Assembly (NCBI GenBank): GCA_937980645.1
Contig: CALJPQ010000030.1
Coordinates: 1 to 64,000 of the forward strand
Reading direction: 5' to 3'
DNA: 64,000 nt
From: an uncultured Saprospiraceae bacterium
Lineage (GTDB): Bacteria; Bacteroidota; Bacteroidia; Chitinophagales; Saprospiraceae
In this document: piece after piece, positions 1 through 10,002 of the stretch
Layout: each line of letters starts with the position of its first letter
How positions within the stretch are numbered: the first letter of the stretch is position 1
Notes under the pieces: generated by a model
Seen by the model: the letters and a program-made list of their open reading frames with translations, nothing else
Database searches by the model: none
What the model was told of the DNA's origin: nothing
Made by a program: the position numbers and the translations under genes

Positions 1-1
1 C

Positions 2-3000
2 TTTACGGGCGGAACTAACACATATACGCCAACCGTTGACCAGGCAGGCACGTACACTTTAGTGATTACCAACACGGCGAATGGCTGCACCAACGAGGCC
101 AGCGTAACCGTTAGCGGAAACACCGATCCACCTACTGCTACTATCGAACCGCCCGGTGTAGTAAATTGCTACACCCCTGAAATCGAACTCGATGCAAGTG
201 GCTCCTCTCAAGGGGGCAATTTTACTTACCAATGGAGCGCCGGAAACGGCGGCAATTTTACGGGTGGAACCAACAGCACCAATCCCACTGTGAACGCCGG
301 CGGCACGTACACCATCACGGTAACCAACACCGATAACAACTGCACGGCTACTGCTTCTGTTTCGGTAACCTCTGACCTGACGCTGCCTACGGCAGTGGTT
401 GCGCCTCCCCCCATCCTCACGTGTGCCCAGCCAGAGATTACGCTGAACGGTAGCGGCTCCTCAGAAGGGCCGCCGTTCACCTATGAGTGGACGGCTAACC
501 CGGGTAACATTGTTTCGGGCGAAAACACGCTCAACCCAGTGGTGGACGAGGCCGGCTCCTATACGCTTGTCGTGACGACCAACGACAACGGCTGCACAGC
601 CTCTGTAACCGTGAACGTTGCGAGCAACCAGAACTACCCGAACGCTAACGCGGGTCCTGACTTGACGCTGAATTGCATCAACCCGACCATCCAACTACAG
701 GGTTCGGGCAGTTCAGGCAACGGCATTACCATTCAGTGGACGCCCAACCCGGGCAACATCGTCAGTGGAGGGAACACGTACACGCCGCTCGTTGACCAAG
801 GCGGCACCTACATTTTGACGGTAACGAACACCAACAACGGCTGTTCTTCTACTTCGGAGGTAACCGTTTCAGAAAACTTCGACACGCCCACGGCCGTCAT
901 TGCGCCGCCAGACGTCATCAACTGCTACAATCCCACCATTGAGTTGGATGCCAGTGGCTCATCGCAAGGTCCTGAGTTTACCTTCAGTTGGTCGGCCAAT
1001 CCGGGCGGCTTTTCGGGCGGCACTAACTCGCCCAATCCCACCGTCAATCAGGCCGGTAATTACACGGTAACGGTTACTAATACTGAAAACGGCTGCACGG
1101 CAACGGCCAGTACAACAGTAATTTCTGACTTAACCCTCCCCACAGCAGTTGCAGCCCCGCCGCCGGTGTTGACGTGTCAAGATCCGCAGGTTACTCTGGA
1201 CGGCAGCGGCTCGTCGCAAGGTCCGGAGTTTACCTATGAGTGGACGACACCCAACGGCAACATCGTTTCGGGCGAAAACACGCTCAACCCGGTCATTGAT
1301 GCTCCGGGACAGTACTTCCTCATCGTTACCAACGTCGTCAATGGCTGCACGCGTGAGAGCAGCGTCAATATTCTGGCCGACCAGAACGCTCCCGTCGCCT
1401 TTGGCGGCAGCGACCGCGAACTGACGTGTACCAACCCCAGTGTGCAGCTGAATGGCTTCGGCTCATCCACCGGCCCGAACATCACTTACCAGTGGATTGC
1501 CAACCCGGGCAACATTGTCTCGGGCGCAAACACACTCACGCCAGTGGTCAACGCCTTTGGTAACTACACACTCATCGTTACCAACACTCAAAACGGCTGC
1601 ACCGATACCGACGAGGTCTGGGTCGAGGACAACATCATCTTCCCTACGGCCAACATTTTCCCACCTCAAATCCTGAACTGCGTGTTCCAGACAGTAGAAC
1701 TGGACGCCAGCGGCTCTACGGGTGATAATCTGGCCTATCAGTGGTCGCCGGCCAACCGCATCATCAGCGGCCAGGGCACTCCCACCGCCGAAGTGGGCCA
1801 GCCGGGTGTTTACACCTTAGTCGTAACCAACACGGCCAACGGCTGCTCCGCCACCACCACCGCTACAGTGGACAGAGACGTTACGCCGCCGGTGGCCGTT
1901 GCCGTGCCGCAGGCCACCATCACCTGCCAGAACCCGCAAACCACGCTCAACGGCACCGGCTCGTCAGAGGGCTATCCGTTCTTCTACCTGTGGACGACCC
2001 AAAACGGTAATATCGTCTCGGGTGAGCTGACGCTGACGCCCGTGGTCAACCAGGTGGGCACCTACGTGCTGACCGTTGAAAACATTGAAAACGGCTGCAC
2101 GGCCACCACCACCGTTCAGGTGGTGAGCCAGCAAACCTTCCCCACCGCTGACGCCGGGCCAGCGCAAACCATCACCTGCGCCGCTCCGCAGCTGAGCCTC
2201 GACGGCACTGGCTCCTCTCAGGGACAGCAGTTCAATTACCTGTGGACGACCCAAAACGGCAACATCGTCAGCGGCGCCAACACACTGACGCCGGTAGTGA
2301 ACGCCCCCGGCACCTACGTGCTCACCGTCATCAACACCCAAACGGGGTGCACCTCCACTGCCTCTGTGCCCGTTGGACAGAACACTGCGCTGCCCACCGC
2401 TTCCGTAGCCCCGCCAGAGGTGCTCAGCTGCACCACCACATCCATTACCTTAGACGGCACAGCCTCCAGCCAGGGTGGCAATTTTACCTATCAATGGAAC
2501 ACGGCCAACGGCAACATCGTCAGCGGGGCTAATACGCCTGCGCCAGTGGTGAACGCGACGGGAACTTACACGCTCGTCGTTACCAACACCCAAAACGGCT
2601 GTACGGCTACCACCAGTGCCACTGTAACGGCCGACAACAGCCTGCCCGTAGCCAACGCCGGTCCCACAGCCACGCTTACCTGCACTATCACACAGCTGAC
2701 CTTAGACGGTACGGCCTCCAGCCAGGGGGCAGATATTACCTACACCTGGACAGGCCCGGGCATCGTAAGCGGCGCCAATACGCTGACGCCTGTCGTCAAC
2801 CAGCCCGGCACTTATGTGCTGCAAGTGCTGAATACCGGCAATGGCTGCTCGGCGACGTCGAACGTCATCATCCCGGCCGACGTAACACCGCCCACCGCCG
2901 CCGCCGGCCCCGACGGTGTGTTAAACTGTATCAACACAGTCCTCACGCTCGACGCCAGCACCTCCAGCAGCGGCCCCAACCTGACCTACCAGTGGACGAC

Positions 3001-6000
3001 CGGCCCAGGCGGCAACATCGTCAGTGGCGTCAATACGCTGACGCCGACCGTCAACCAACCCGGCACCTACACGCTGCTCATCACCAACACGGCCAACGGC
3101 TGCACGGCCACCGATGCCGTTGAGGTTATACAGAACATCACCCTGCCCGTTGCTAATGCCGGCGGTGCCAAATTACTTACCTGTACTGCCGCCACTGCCA
3201 CTTTAGACGGCAGCGGCAGCACGGGGCCGCAATTCACCTACTTGTGGACGACACCCAACGGCAGCATCGCCTCCGGCGCCAACACGTTGACACCCACGGT
3301 GGATGCTCCCGGTACCTACAACCTGCTGATAACCAACACTCAGAACGGCTGTACCGCTACGGCCAGCGTTGTGGTCAACAAAGACGACAACGTGCCCGTC
3401 GCCGCAGCCAGCGTGCCCGGCCCGCTCACGTGTACCGTGAAGCAACTCCAGATAAATGCTACCGGCTCTACCGCTGGCCCGGATATGCAGTACACCTGGA
3501 CGACGCAAAACGGCAACATCGTTTCGGGGGCTAGCACACTCACGCCCACCGTCAATCGGCCGGGCCAATACACGTTGCGCGTGCTGAACACAGCCAACAA
3601 CTGCGAGGCGCAGTTCACCATCACCGTCAACGAAGACCTGACGCCGCCCTTAGCCAACGCCGGCACACCCGCCGTTATCTCCTGCGCCCAGCCAGTGCTG
3701 ACGCTCAACGGCACGGCCAGCAGCCAGGGCAACAACTTCACCTATCAGTGGGCAACCGTTAATGGTAATATCCTGAGTGGCGCAAACACGCTGACACCTC
3801 AGGTGGACCGCTCCGGCACGTACGTGCTCGTCGTTACCAACACCCAAAACGGCTGCACCTCATCGGCTTCCGTGCAAATCCTGCTCGACCAGAACTCGCC
3901 CCAGGCCGAAGCCGGACCGCAACGGCAATTGACCTGCACGACCAACACCGTTACCCTCAACGGCGCGGGCAGCAGCGTCGGGCCCAATTTTGTGTATGCC
4001 TGGACGACGCCCGACGGCAACATTGTTTCGGGCGCCAACACGCTCAGCCCGGTCGTAGATGCGCCCGGTGTCTATCTGCTCACGGTAACCAACCCCGACA
4101 ACGGCTGCTCGTCGGTGGACTCGGTGGACGTCATTGTCAACCGCACACTGCCTACTGCCATTATCGCGCCGCCACCTGTGCTCAACTGCCAGCTGACGCA
4201 AACACCATTGTCCACTGCCGGCAGTAGCGCGGGTAGCAACTTCGCCTACGCCTGGACGACCGTCGGCGGCGGCTTCGTCTCCGGCGCCAACACGCCCAGT
4301 CCAGTGGTCAACCGCCCAGGCACATACAACTTAGTCATTACCAACCTGAACAACGGCTGCACGGCTACGGCCTCCACCGTAGTTACGCAAAACACGCTTA
4401 CGCCCACTGTGGATGCCGGCCCCAATGCCGAGCTGAACTGCGCCATCACCTCACTCAGCCTTAGCGGCACAGCCACTAACTTGGGCGGCGACCCGCCCCA
4501 AATCAGCTGGACGACCCAAAACGGCAATATCGTTTCAGGTGCCAACTCGCTCAACCCGGTCATTGACGCTCCGGGCACTTACACGCTCGTCGTTACCAAC
4601 ACTGTCAACCTTTGTTCGGCTACCGACCAAGTTGTCGTTACGCAAAACACCACTCGCCCGATGGCCGTAGCGGCCACGCCACCGGTGCTGACCTGTGCCA
4701 ACCCCACCGCTCAACTCAACGGCAACGGCTCCAGCAGCGGCCCACTGTTCACCTACCAATGGACGGCCTTCGGCGGCGGCAACATTCTCTCAGGTGCCAA
4801 CACACTGATACCCACTATAAACCAGCCCGGTACCTATCGGCTCATCGTTACAAACACCAACAACAAATGCGCCGACACCATCGAGGTAACGGTGCTGCGC
4901 GACATCACGCCCCCTGACGCCTCCGCCGGCAACACGGTTACCCTCACCTGCACCTCGCCTATGCTGCAACTCAACGGCGCCGGCAGCAGCACAGGGCCGA
5001 ATTTTACTTACGAATGGACGACGCTCAACGGCAACATCGTCGCAGGTGAAAACACCTTACAACCGACGATAAACGCGCCGGGCACGTACACGCTCGTTGT
5101 TACCAACACCCAAAACGGCTGCACGCGCGAAGCCTCTGTGCAGGTGCTGCAAGACGCCACCGCACCAAACGCTGCCGTAGCAGCGCCCGCTGAGCTGACC
5201 TGTCTTGTGCAAGAGGTCGTGCTCAATGGCACAGCCAGCAGCATTGGGCCGCAATTCACCTACCAGTGGACGACTACCGGTGGCAACATCGTCTCCGGTG
5301 CTACCAGCCCACAGCCCACCGTGAACGCTCCCGGCACTTACACCTTGCTGGTAACAAACATCCAAAACGGCTGTACAGCCCAGCGCACGGTCAACGTCTC
5401 GCAAAACATTGAGCCGCCCTCGGTAGTAGCCAATGCTACCGATACCATCACCTGCGCTCGCACCTCTCTGAGCATCAGCGCCTTCGGCAGCGGCGGAGGC
5501 CAGGGCGTCCGCTACAACTGGACGACTCAGAACGGCAACATCGTCAGCGGGGCCAACACTTCAGCCCCTATCGTCAGTGCTGGTGGCCTGTACTTGCTCG
5601 TCGTTACCGACAATTATAACGGCTGCACCGGCATCGCTCAAGTTACGGTACCCACCGACACGCAAAAGCCGACCATTGCCATCGCTGCTCCGGCCCTGCT
5701 GACGTGTGTAGTGAAGCAAACGACCCTCGACGCCTCTGCCAGCGCCCAGGGCAGCCAGTACACCTACACCTGGACTGGCCCGGGCATTGTCAGCGGCGGC
5801 CAGACGCCAACGCCCACCGTCAACCAGCCCGGCAACTATACCCTGCTTATCCTCAACGAACAAAACGGCTGCACCTCCACAGCCGCCACTCAGGTGCTCC
5901 AGAACGTGCAACCGCCCGCCGCCCAGGCTGGCGGCGACTTTGAACTCACCTGCTCCGTCGAGCAGGGCACGCTCAACGCCAACGGCTCTGCCACCGGCCC

Positions 6001-6949
6001 GAACATTACCTACCAGTGGACAACCACCGGCGGCAACATCGTCTTCGGCGCCAACGCACCCAATCCGTTGGTAAATGCACCAGGTACCTACACGCTGCTC
6101 GTAACCAACACCCTCAACGGCTGCACCGCCACCGACATCGCCGTCGTTACGGAAAACACCAACTACCCGGCAGCACTGAAACTCTTCAGCCAGCCGCCCG
6201 GCTGCGACGGCCGCAAAGGCACCATCCGCTTCGAAGAAGTGCAGGGCGGCGTCGGGCCGTACCTGTACTCCATTGACGGCGGTAGCACCTTCCTATCGGC
6301 CAATCAGTTCACCAACCTCAATCCAGGCCAGTACCAGCTCGTGGTGCAGGACGCCAACGGCTGCGAATACGAAGAATGGCTGACGTTCAAAGTGCCCGTA
6401 GAGCCAGCCGTCAAACTCGACCCGGATATCCGCTTAGAGTTCGGCCAGACGCATACGCTGCGAGCATTGGTCAACCTGCCGCCCTATGAAATAGATACCA
6501 TCATCTGGTCGCCTATGGAAAGCATCACGCTCACCAACCGGCCCGATGTGGTTGTCGTGCGGCCCTTCACCACCACTGAGTACATTGTGCGCGTCATCAA
6601 CAAAGAGGGCTGCGAAGCTATTGCCCGCACCATCGTGCGTGTAGGCGATCCTAACCTGTGGGCGCCTAACGCTATCAGCCCTAACCAGGGCGCCGGACGC
6701 AACGACGTGTTCATGATCTTCGCCGCACCCAACACGGTCAACAAAATCAACTCCCTCCAGATCTATGACCGCTGGGGCAACTTAGTCTTCCGCCGCGAAA
6801 ACATCCAGCCCAACACTCCTAAACACGGCTGGGACGGACGCTTCCGCAACCAACCCATGAACCCAGCCGTATTCGTCTGGTGGGCCGAAGTAGAACTCAC
6901 CAGCGGGCAGGTCATCCTGATGAAAGGCGACCTGACTATCGTGGATTGA
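2..6949 (+). CDS. Giant repeat surface protein with T9SS type B C-terminal domain (5' end outside window)
   Basis: The reading frame is open from the first complete codon, so the N-terminus and signal peptide lie upstream of the window; 2315 residues are visible. Residues about 1-2050 hold 24 complete tandem Ig/PKD-like repeats plus one partial, each about 85 aa. A repeat starts with a Cys in a context like LTCxxPxxxLDGSGSS, continues through an aromatic-x-Trp strand and a NIVSGANTLTP-like segment, and closes with GTYTLxVTNTxNGC. The two Cys per repeat probably form a disulfide. Residues about 2053-2137 resemble SprB-type repeats (SIDGGSTF, LNPGQYQLVVQDANGC). From about residue 2218 there is a gliding-motility-associated type B C-terminal domain (PNAISPN, YDRWGNLVF, GWDGR, PAVFVWWAE, KGDLTIVD). 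Proteins of this kind are exported by the T9SS and act as adhesins or gliding-related surface filaments; the precise role cannot be read here. A terminator follows the stop codon. Confidence 0.93.
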   Translation, partial: FTGGTNTYTPTVDQAGTYTLVITNTANGCTNEASVTVSGNTDPPTATIEPPGVVNCYTPEIELDASGSSQGGNFTYQWSAGNGGNFTGGTNSTNPTVNAGGTYTITVTNTDNNCTATASVSVTSDLTLPTAVVAPPPILTCAQPEITLNGSGSSEGPPFTYEWTANPGNIVSGENTLNPVVDEAGSYTLVVTTNDNGCTASVTVNVASNQNYPNANAGPDLTLNCINPTIQLQGSGSSGNGITIQWTPNPGNIVSGGNTYTPLVDQGGTYILTVTNTNNGCSSTSEVTVSENFDTPTAVIAPPDVINCYNPTIELDASGSSQGPEFTFSWSANPGGFSGGTNSPNPTVNQAGNYTVTVTNTENGCTATASTTVISDLTLPTAVAAPPPVLTCQDPQVTLDGSGSSQGPEFTYEWTTPNGNIVSGENTLNPVIDAPGQYFLIVTNVVNGCTRESSVNILADQNAPVAFGGSDRELTCTNPSVQLNGFGSSTGPNITYQWIANPGNIVSGANTLTPVVNAFGNYTLIVTNTQNGCTDTDEVWVEDNIIFPTANIFPPQILNCVFQTVELDASGSTGDNLAYQWSPANRIISGQGTPTAEVGQPGVYTLVVTNTANGCSATTTATVDRDVTPPVAVAVPQATITCQNPQTTLNGTGSSEGYPFFYLWTTQNGNIVSGELTLTPVVNQVGTYVLTVENIENGCTATTTVQVVSQQTFPTADAGPAQTITCAAPQLSLDGTGSSQGQQFNYLWTTQNGNIVSGANTLTPVVNAPGTYVLTVINTQTGCTSTASVPVGQNTALPTASVAPPEVLSCTTTSITLDGTASSQGGNFTYQWNTANGNIVSGANTPAPVVNATGTYTLVVTNTQNGCTATTSATVTADNSLPVANAGPTATLTCTITQLTLDGTASSQGADITYTWTGPGIVSGANTLTPVVNQPGTYVLQVLNTGNGCSATSNVIIPADVTPPTAAAGPDGVLNCINTVLTLDASTSSSGPNLTYQWTTGPGGNIVSGVNTLTPTVNQPGTYTLLITNTANGCTATDAVEVIQNITLPVANAGGAKLLTCTAATATLDGSGSTGPQFTYLWTTPNGSIASGANTLTPTVDAPGTYNLLITNTQNGCTATASVVVNKDDNVPVAAASVPGPLTCTVKQLQINATGSTAGPDMQYTWTTQNGNIVSGASTLTPTVNRPGQYTLRVLNTANNCEAQFTITVNEDLTPPLANAGTPAVISCAQPVLTLNGTASSQGNNFTYQWATVNGNILSGANTLTPQVDRSGTYVLVVTNTQNGCTSSASVQILLDQNSPQAEAGPQRQLTCTTNTVTLNGAGSSVGPNFVYAWTTPDGNIVSGANTLSPVVDAPGVYLLTVTNPDNGCSSVDSVDVIVNRTLPTAIIAPPPVLNCQLTQTPLSTAGSSAGSNFAYAWTTVGGGFVSGANTPSPVVNRPGTYNLVITNLNNGCTATASTVVTQNTLTPTVDAGPNAELNCAITSLSLSGTATNLGGDPPQISWTTQNGNIVSGANSLNPVIDAPGTYTLVVTNTVNLCSATDQVVVTQNTTRPMAVAATPPVLTCANPTAQLNGNGSSSGPLFTYQWTAFGGGNILSGANTLIPTINQPGTYRLIVTNTNNKCADTIEVTVLRDITPPDASAGNTVTLTCTSPMLQLNGAGSSTGPNFTYEWTTLNGNIVAGENTLQPTINAPGTYTLVVTNTQNGCTREASVQVLQDATAPNAAVAAPAELTCLVQEVVLNGTASSIGPQFTYQWTTTGGNIVSGATSPQPTVNAPGTYTLLVTNIQNGCTAQRTVNVSQNIEPPSVVANATDTITCARTSLSISAFGSGGGQGVRYNWTTQNGNIVSGANTSAPIVSAGGLYLLVVTDNYNGCTGIAQVTVPTDTQKPTIAIAAPALLTCVVKQTTLDASASAQGSQYTYTWTGPGIVSGGQTPTPTVNQPGNYTLLILNEQNGCTSTAATQVLQNVQPPAAQAGGDFELTCSVEQGTLNANGSATGPNITYQWTTTGGNIVFGANAPNPLVNAPGTYTLLVTNTLNGCTATDIAVVTENTNYPAALKLFSQPPGCDGRKGTIRFEEVQGGVGPYLYSIDGGSTFLSANQFTNLNPGQYQLVVQDANGCEYEEWLTFKVPVEPAVKLDPDIRLEFGQTHTLRALVNLPPYEIDTIIWSPMESITLTNRPDVVVVRPFTTTEYIVRVINKEGCEAIARTIVRVGDPNLWAPNAISPNQGAGRNDVFMIFAAPNTVNKINSLQIYDRWGNLVFRRENIQPNTPKHGWDGRFRNQPMNPAVFVWWAEVELTSGQVILMKGDLTIVD

Positions 6950-6990
6950 TTGAGTTTTCATGGTATTCTTGAATTTTTGAGGTGAAAGAG

Positions 6991-7020
6991 ACCGCCTGGC
7001 TGCGAAAGCAGCTGGGCGGT
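6991..7020 (+). terminator. Intrinsic terminator after the giant repeat protein
   Basis: A stem of about 12 bp (accgcctggctg against cagctgggcggt, with mismatches) and a short purine-rich loop is followed by ttattt. It starts 42 bp after the stop codon of the giant repeat protein. Confidence 0.75.
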
Positions 7021-7024
7021 TTAT

Positions 7025-7200
7025 TTCTGCCCTCCGACGCTCCGCTTCAGCGAGGTTTCCACCCTCGCCGAGGACTATTCCCGAGGTTTTATCCTGCGCA
7101 GAGGCGACATTTCCTCAGAGGGAGATGCCGCCTGGGAGGTCTTTATTTTCAAGGGTCGAGACATTAGACGTGGTTGCTTCGGAAAAAGGTCCAGCAATCT
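7025..7200. other. Intergenic stretch with repeat-like, partly coding-looking sequence
   Basis: This stretch separates the terminator from coaD. It is rich in GAGG-type purine/pyrimidine blocks with short inverted copies and shows coding-like texture in more than one frame, for example a plus-frame run containing ILRRGDISSEGDAAWEV. It has no start codon in a credible context and no TAnnTTTG promoter. No second copy was noticed in the window. It may be a member of a dispersed repeat family or a gene relic. Confidence 0.3.
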
Positions 7201-7251
7201 TAGGTGAACCGCGCGGTGAGCTGGAATTTCGCCCCGACAATCGGCCTACCC

Positions 7252-7716
7252 ATGAGAATAGCAGTTTTTCCCGGCTCTTTTGACCCTATTACTATTGGAC
7301 ACGTAGATCTCGTTTTGCGCGCCTTGCCGCTATTCGACCGGATTGTGGTGGCCGTGGGCGTGAACAGCGCCAAGCAGTACTTGTTTTCTTTAGAGCAACG
7401 ACTGGAGTGGCTGCGACAGGTTTTTGCGCCCTATCCGAGTGTACAGGTGGATCATTTTCAGCGGCTTACAGCGCACTATTGTCGGCGCATTGGCGCGCGC
7501 TACCTGCTGCGCGGGCTGCGCAACGGCTCGGATTTCGACTATGAGAAGACCATTTCCCAGATCAACCGTATTGTGGGTGGCGGCGATTTAGAGACGATTT
7601 TCCTCATCGCCCAGCCGGGTATGTCGCACATCAGCAGCACCATCGTGAGAGAAATCATTGTTGGAGGGGGCGACGCCTCGCCATTTTTGCCGAAAGAAGT
7701 CAAAATCAACGTATAA
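7252..7716 (+). CDS. coaD: Phosphopantetheine adenylyltransferase
   Basis: CoaD (PPAT) transfers AMP from ATP to 4'-phosphopantetheine to make dephospho-CoA, the penultimate step of CoA synthesis in the cytosol. The 154-aa product has the family length. The N-terminal nucleotidyltransferase signature is complete (AVFPGSFDPITIGH, with the TxGH ATP-binding motif), as are the central RGLRNGSDFDYE block and the C-terminal ISSTIVRE motif. The ATG at 7252 was chosen because homology begins at MRIAVFPGSFDP; the frame is open further upstream but that part is not conserved. Four bases separate its stop codon from the P5C dehydrogenase start, so the two are probably co-transcribed. Confidence 0.96.
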   Translation: MRIAVFPGSFDPITIGHVDLVLRALPLFDRIVVAVGVNSAKQYLFSLEQRLEWLRQVFAPYPSVQVDHFQRLTAHYCRRIGARYLLRGLRNGSDFDYEKTISQINRIVGGGDLETIFLIAQPGMSHISSTIVREIIVGGGDASPFLPKEVKINV

Positions 7717-7720
7717 CGCT

Positions 7721-9352
7721 ATGTCTGACGCTATTTTTTCCATCCCACATCCCGTGAACGAATCGGTGCTGTCGTATGCCCCCGGCAGCCCTGAGCGAGC
7801 CGAACTGAAAAAGGCCTTAGCCGACCTGAAGTCTGTCGAACGCGACATTCCGATGTACATTGGCGGCCAGCATGTTTATACCAACGACCAGCGCCGCATC
7901 CGCCCCCCGCATGAGTTGAAGCATACCCTGGGCTATTATTCAGCCGGCATGGCTGAACACGTACAAATCGCCATTGAGGCGGCGCTCAAAGCCAAGCCAG
8001 CGTGGGAAGCCATGCCGTGGCAAGAGCGGGCAGCCATCTTCCTGAAGGCCGCAGACCTGCTGACCGGCCCCTATCGCGCTCGCATGAACGCGGCCACGAT
8101 GCTGTGCCAGAGCAAAAACCCGTTCCAGGCTGAAATTGACGCTGTGTGTGAACTGGCCGATTTCTGGCGCTTCAACGCCTGGTTTATGCAGGAAATTTAC
8201 CGGCAACAGCCCATCAGCGTGCGCAATACCTGGAACCGCATGGATTGGCGGCCGTTAGAGGGTTTTGTGTTTGCCCTGACGCCGTTCAACTTCACGTCTA
8301 TTGCCGGCAATCTGCCTACGGCGCCGGCTATTGTAGGTAATGTGGCGGTGTGGAAGCCCGCTGAGTCGCAGATTTATTCGGCCTCCATCATCATGGAAGT
8401 GCTTGAGGCTGCTGGGCTGCCCCCAGGCGTTATCAACCTCGTCTATGTGGACGGCCCTACGGCGGGCGAGGTGATTTTCAAGCATCCGCAGTTCGCCGGC
8501 CTGCACTTTACCGGCAGCACGGGTGTCTTCCAGAGGCTATGGAAAACTATTGGCGAAAACATCGCCACCTACCGTACCTATCCGCGCATTGTAGGCGAAA
8601 CGGGGGGGAAAGACTTCGTCATGGTGCACCATTCGGCTGACCCTAAGGCTGTAGCGGTGGCCCTCACGCGCGGCGCCTTTGAATACCAGGGCCAAAAATG
8701 CTCGGCGGCCTCGCGCGCGTACATTCCGCAATCGCTGTGGCCAAAAGTGGAAGAATATCTCTTAGACGACCTGCGAAGCATCAAAATGGGCAATCCGGAG
8801 GATTTCACCAACTTCTTCAATGCTGTCATTGACGAAAAAGCCTTCAGCAAAATTTCCAACTATATCGCCGAGGCGAAAAAGTCGGACAAAGTGCGGGTAA
8901 TCTTCGGCGGTAATTACGACAAGTCAGAAGGTTATTTCATCGAGCCCACGGTGCTGCTTACCACAGACCCGCACTACGTAACGATGTGTGAGGAAATCTT
9001 TGGGCCTGTGCTGACGCTTTACCTCTACGACGATAATCAGTACGCCGAGACGCTGGAGTTGGTGAATAACACCTCTCCTTATGCGCTCACGGGGGCCGTC
9101 TTTGCGCGCGACAGAGCCGCCTTAGTGTTGGCCGACGAAAAACTGCGCCATGCTGCGGGCAACTATTACATCAACGACAAGCCCACTGGTGCGGTCGTCG
9201 GGCAGCAGCCCTTTGGCGGTGCGCGCGCTTCCGGCACCAACGACAAAGCCGGTTCGGTACTCAACCTCTACCGATGGTTGTCGCCGCGCGCCATTAAGGA
9301 GAACTTTGTGCCGCCCACCGATTACCGCTATCCGTTCATGCTAGAGCCGTAA
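7721..9352 (+). CDS. pruA: L-glutamate gamma-semialdehyde (1-pyrroline-5-carboxylate) dehydrogenase
   Basis: This NAD-dependent aldehyde dehydrogenase oxidises glutamate semialdehyde/P5C to glutamate, the second step of proline catabolism. The 543-aa length matches the stand-alone group 1 P5CDH rather than the bifunctional PutA. Visible are a Rossmann-type segment (FTGSTGVFQ), the general-base Glu293 in GETGGKDF, the catalytic Cys327 in GQKCSAASR and the EEIFGPVL segment near the C-terminus. The ATG at 7721 begins MSDAIFSIPHPVNE, the usual N-terminus. No proline dehydrogenase gene is adjacent, so the first pathway enzyme must be elsewhere. Confidence 0.94.
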   Translation: MSDAIFSIPHPVNESVLSYAPGSPERAELKKALADLKSVERDIPMYIGGQHVYTNDQRRIRPPHELKHTLGYYSAGMAEHVQIAIEAALKAKPAWEAMPWQERAAIFLKAADLLTGPYRARMNAATMLCQSKNPFQAEIDAVCELADFWRFNAWFMQEIYRQQPISVRNTWNRMDWRPLEGFVFALTPFNFTSIAGNLPTAPAIVGNVAVWKPAESQIYSASIIMEVLEAAGLPPGVINLVYVDGPTAGEVIFKHPQFAGLHFTGSTGVFQRLWKTIGENIATYRTYPRIVGETGGKDFVMVHHSADPKAVAVALTRGAFEYQGQKCSAASRAYIPQSLWPKVEEYLLDDLRSIKMGNPEDFTNFFNAVIDEKAFSKISNYIAEAKKSDKVRVIFGGNYDKSEGYFIEPTVLLTTDPHYVTMCEEIFGPVLTLYLYDDNQYAETLELVNNTSPYALTGAVFARDRAALVLADEKLRHAAGNYYINDKPTGAVVGQQPFGGARASGTNDKAGSVLNLYRWLSPRAIKENFVPPTDYRYPFMLEP

Positions 9353-9381
9353 GTACCCATCCGGTGCGGATAAAAAAAACA

Positions 9382-9419
9382 ACATCGGCGGGCTTTCTTT
9401 TTAGGAAACCCGCCGATGT
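9382..9419 (-). terminator. Terminator for rplS (between convergent genes)
   Basis: An 11-bp perfect stem (acatcggcggg against cccgccgatgt) is followed on the minus strand by a run of eight T, so it terminates rplS strongly. On the plus strand the T-tract is poor, so pruA may use it only weakly. Confidence 0.85.
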
Positions 9420-9452
9420 GCTTTAGGTGAGGGCAAAAACGCCGCGCGGGGC

Positions 9453-9845
9453 TTACCCTTCGCTCGAGGCCGCAGCCGCCGACGAACCGAACGACTTGAG
9501 TTCCTTAATGCGCGCCTTTTTGCCCACTAAGTTGCGCAGGTAGTACAGACGCGCCCGACGCACGCGACCGCGCTTGATGACCTTGATGGCGGCAATGTTC
9601 GGATTGGAGAAAGCAAAAATGCGCTCCACACCTACACCGTGCGAAATCTTGCGCACCGTGAACGTGCGCGTTAGACCATGGCCCTTGATTTGAATGACAT
9701 CGCCGCGGAAGTCCTGCTCGCGCGTCTTGTCGCCTTCGCGAATGCGATAAGTTACGACAATGGTATCGCCTGCCTTAAACTCCGGAAACTCCGGTTGGGT
9801 CAGCAGCGTGCCGTGTACTATCTTAACAGCTTCTTGTTCCGTCAT
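9453..9845 (-). CDS. rplS: 50S ribosomal protein L19
   Basis: Ribosomal protein bL19 lies at the 30S-50S interface. The 130-aa product carries the family blocks FPEFKAGDTIVVTYRIREGDK, the FRGDVIQIKG strand, the TFTVRKISHGVGVERIF region and the RRARLYYLRNL basic tail, then a low-complexity Ser/Ala extension of about 12 residues that is longer than usual. The ATG at 9845 (MTEQEAVKIV) is preferred; an in-frame TTG at 9869 would add eight non-conserved residues. A TAnnTTTG promoter lies at 9881-9888 and a strong terminator follows. The gene stands alone, away from rpsP-rimM-trmD. Confidence 0.95.
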   Translation of the reverse strand: MTEQEAVKIVHGTLLTQPEFPEFKAGDTIVVTYRIREGDKTREQDFRGDVIQIKGHGLTRTFTVRKISHGVGVERIFAFSNPNIAAIKVIKRGRVRRARLYYLRNLVGKKARIKELKSFGSSAAAASSEG

Positions 9846-9880
9846 GACTTGAGAAATACTTCGGTTCAAAAATCGAGCCG

Positions 9881-9888
9881 CAAAGGTA
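9881..9888 (-). promoter_or_regulatory. rplS promoter -7 element (TACCTTTG)
   Basis: The sequence matches the Bacteroidota primary sigma factor -7 consensus TAnnTTTG exactly. It lies 36 bp upstream of the rplS ATG, with a TTG-containing -33-like segment about 20 bp further upstream. Confidence 0.7.
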
Positions 9889-10002
9889 CTGCTCCATTGA
9901 GGAAAAGCAAGCGTCGCATCAAAATTTTTGGTATTTCTATACGCTGCAGGACGCCCTTCGGTTTTGACCGGTATCTTTCGAGCCTCTGTGTTTCATGGAG
10001 TT

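Noticed and set aside
2..6160. CRISPR-like or satellite DNA interpretation of the repeat block
   Set aside because: The repeats are about 255 bp, in frame and diverged at codon level, i.e. protein domain repeats.
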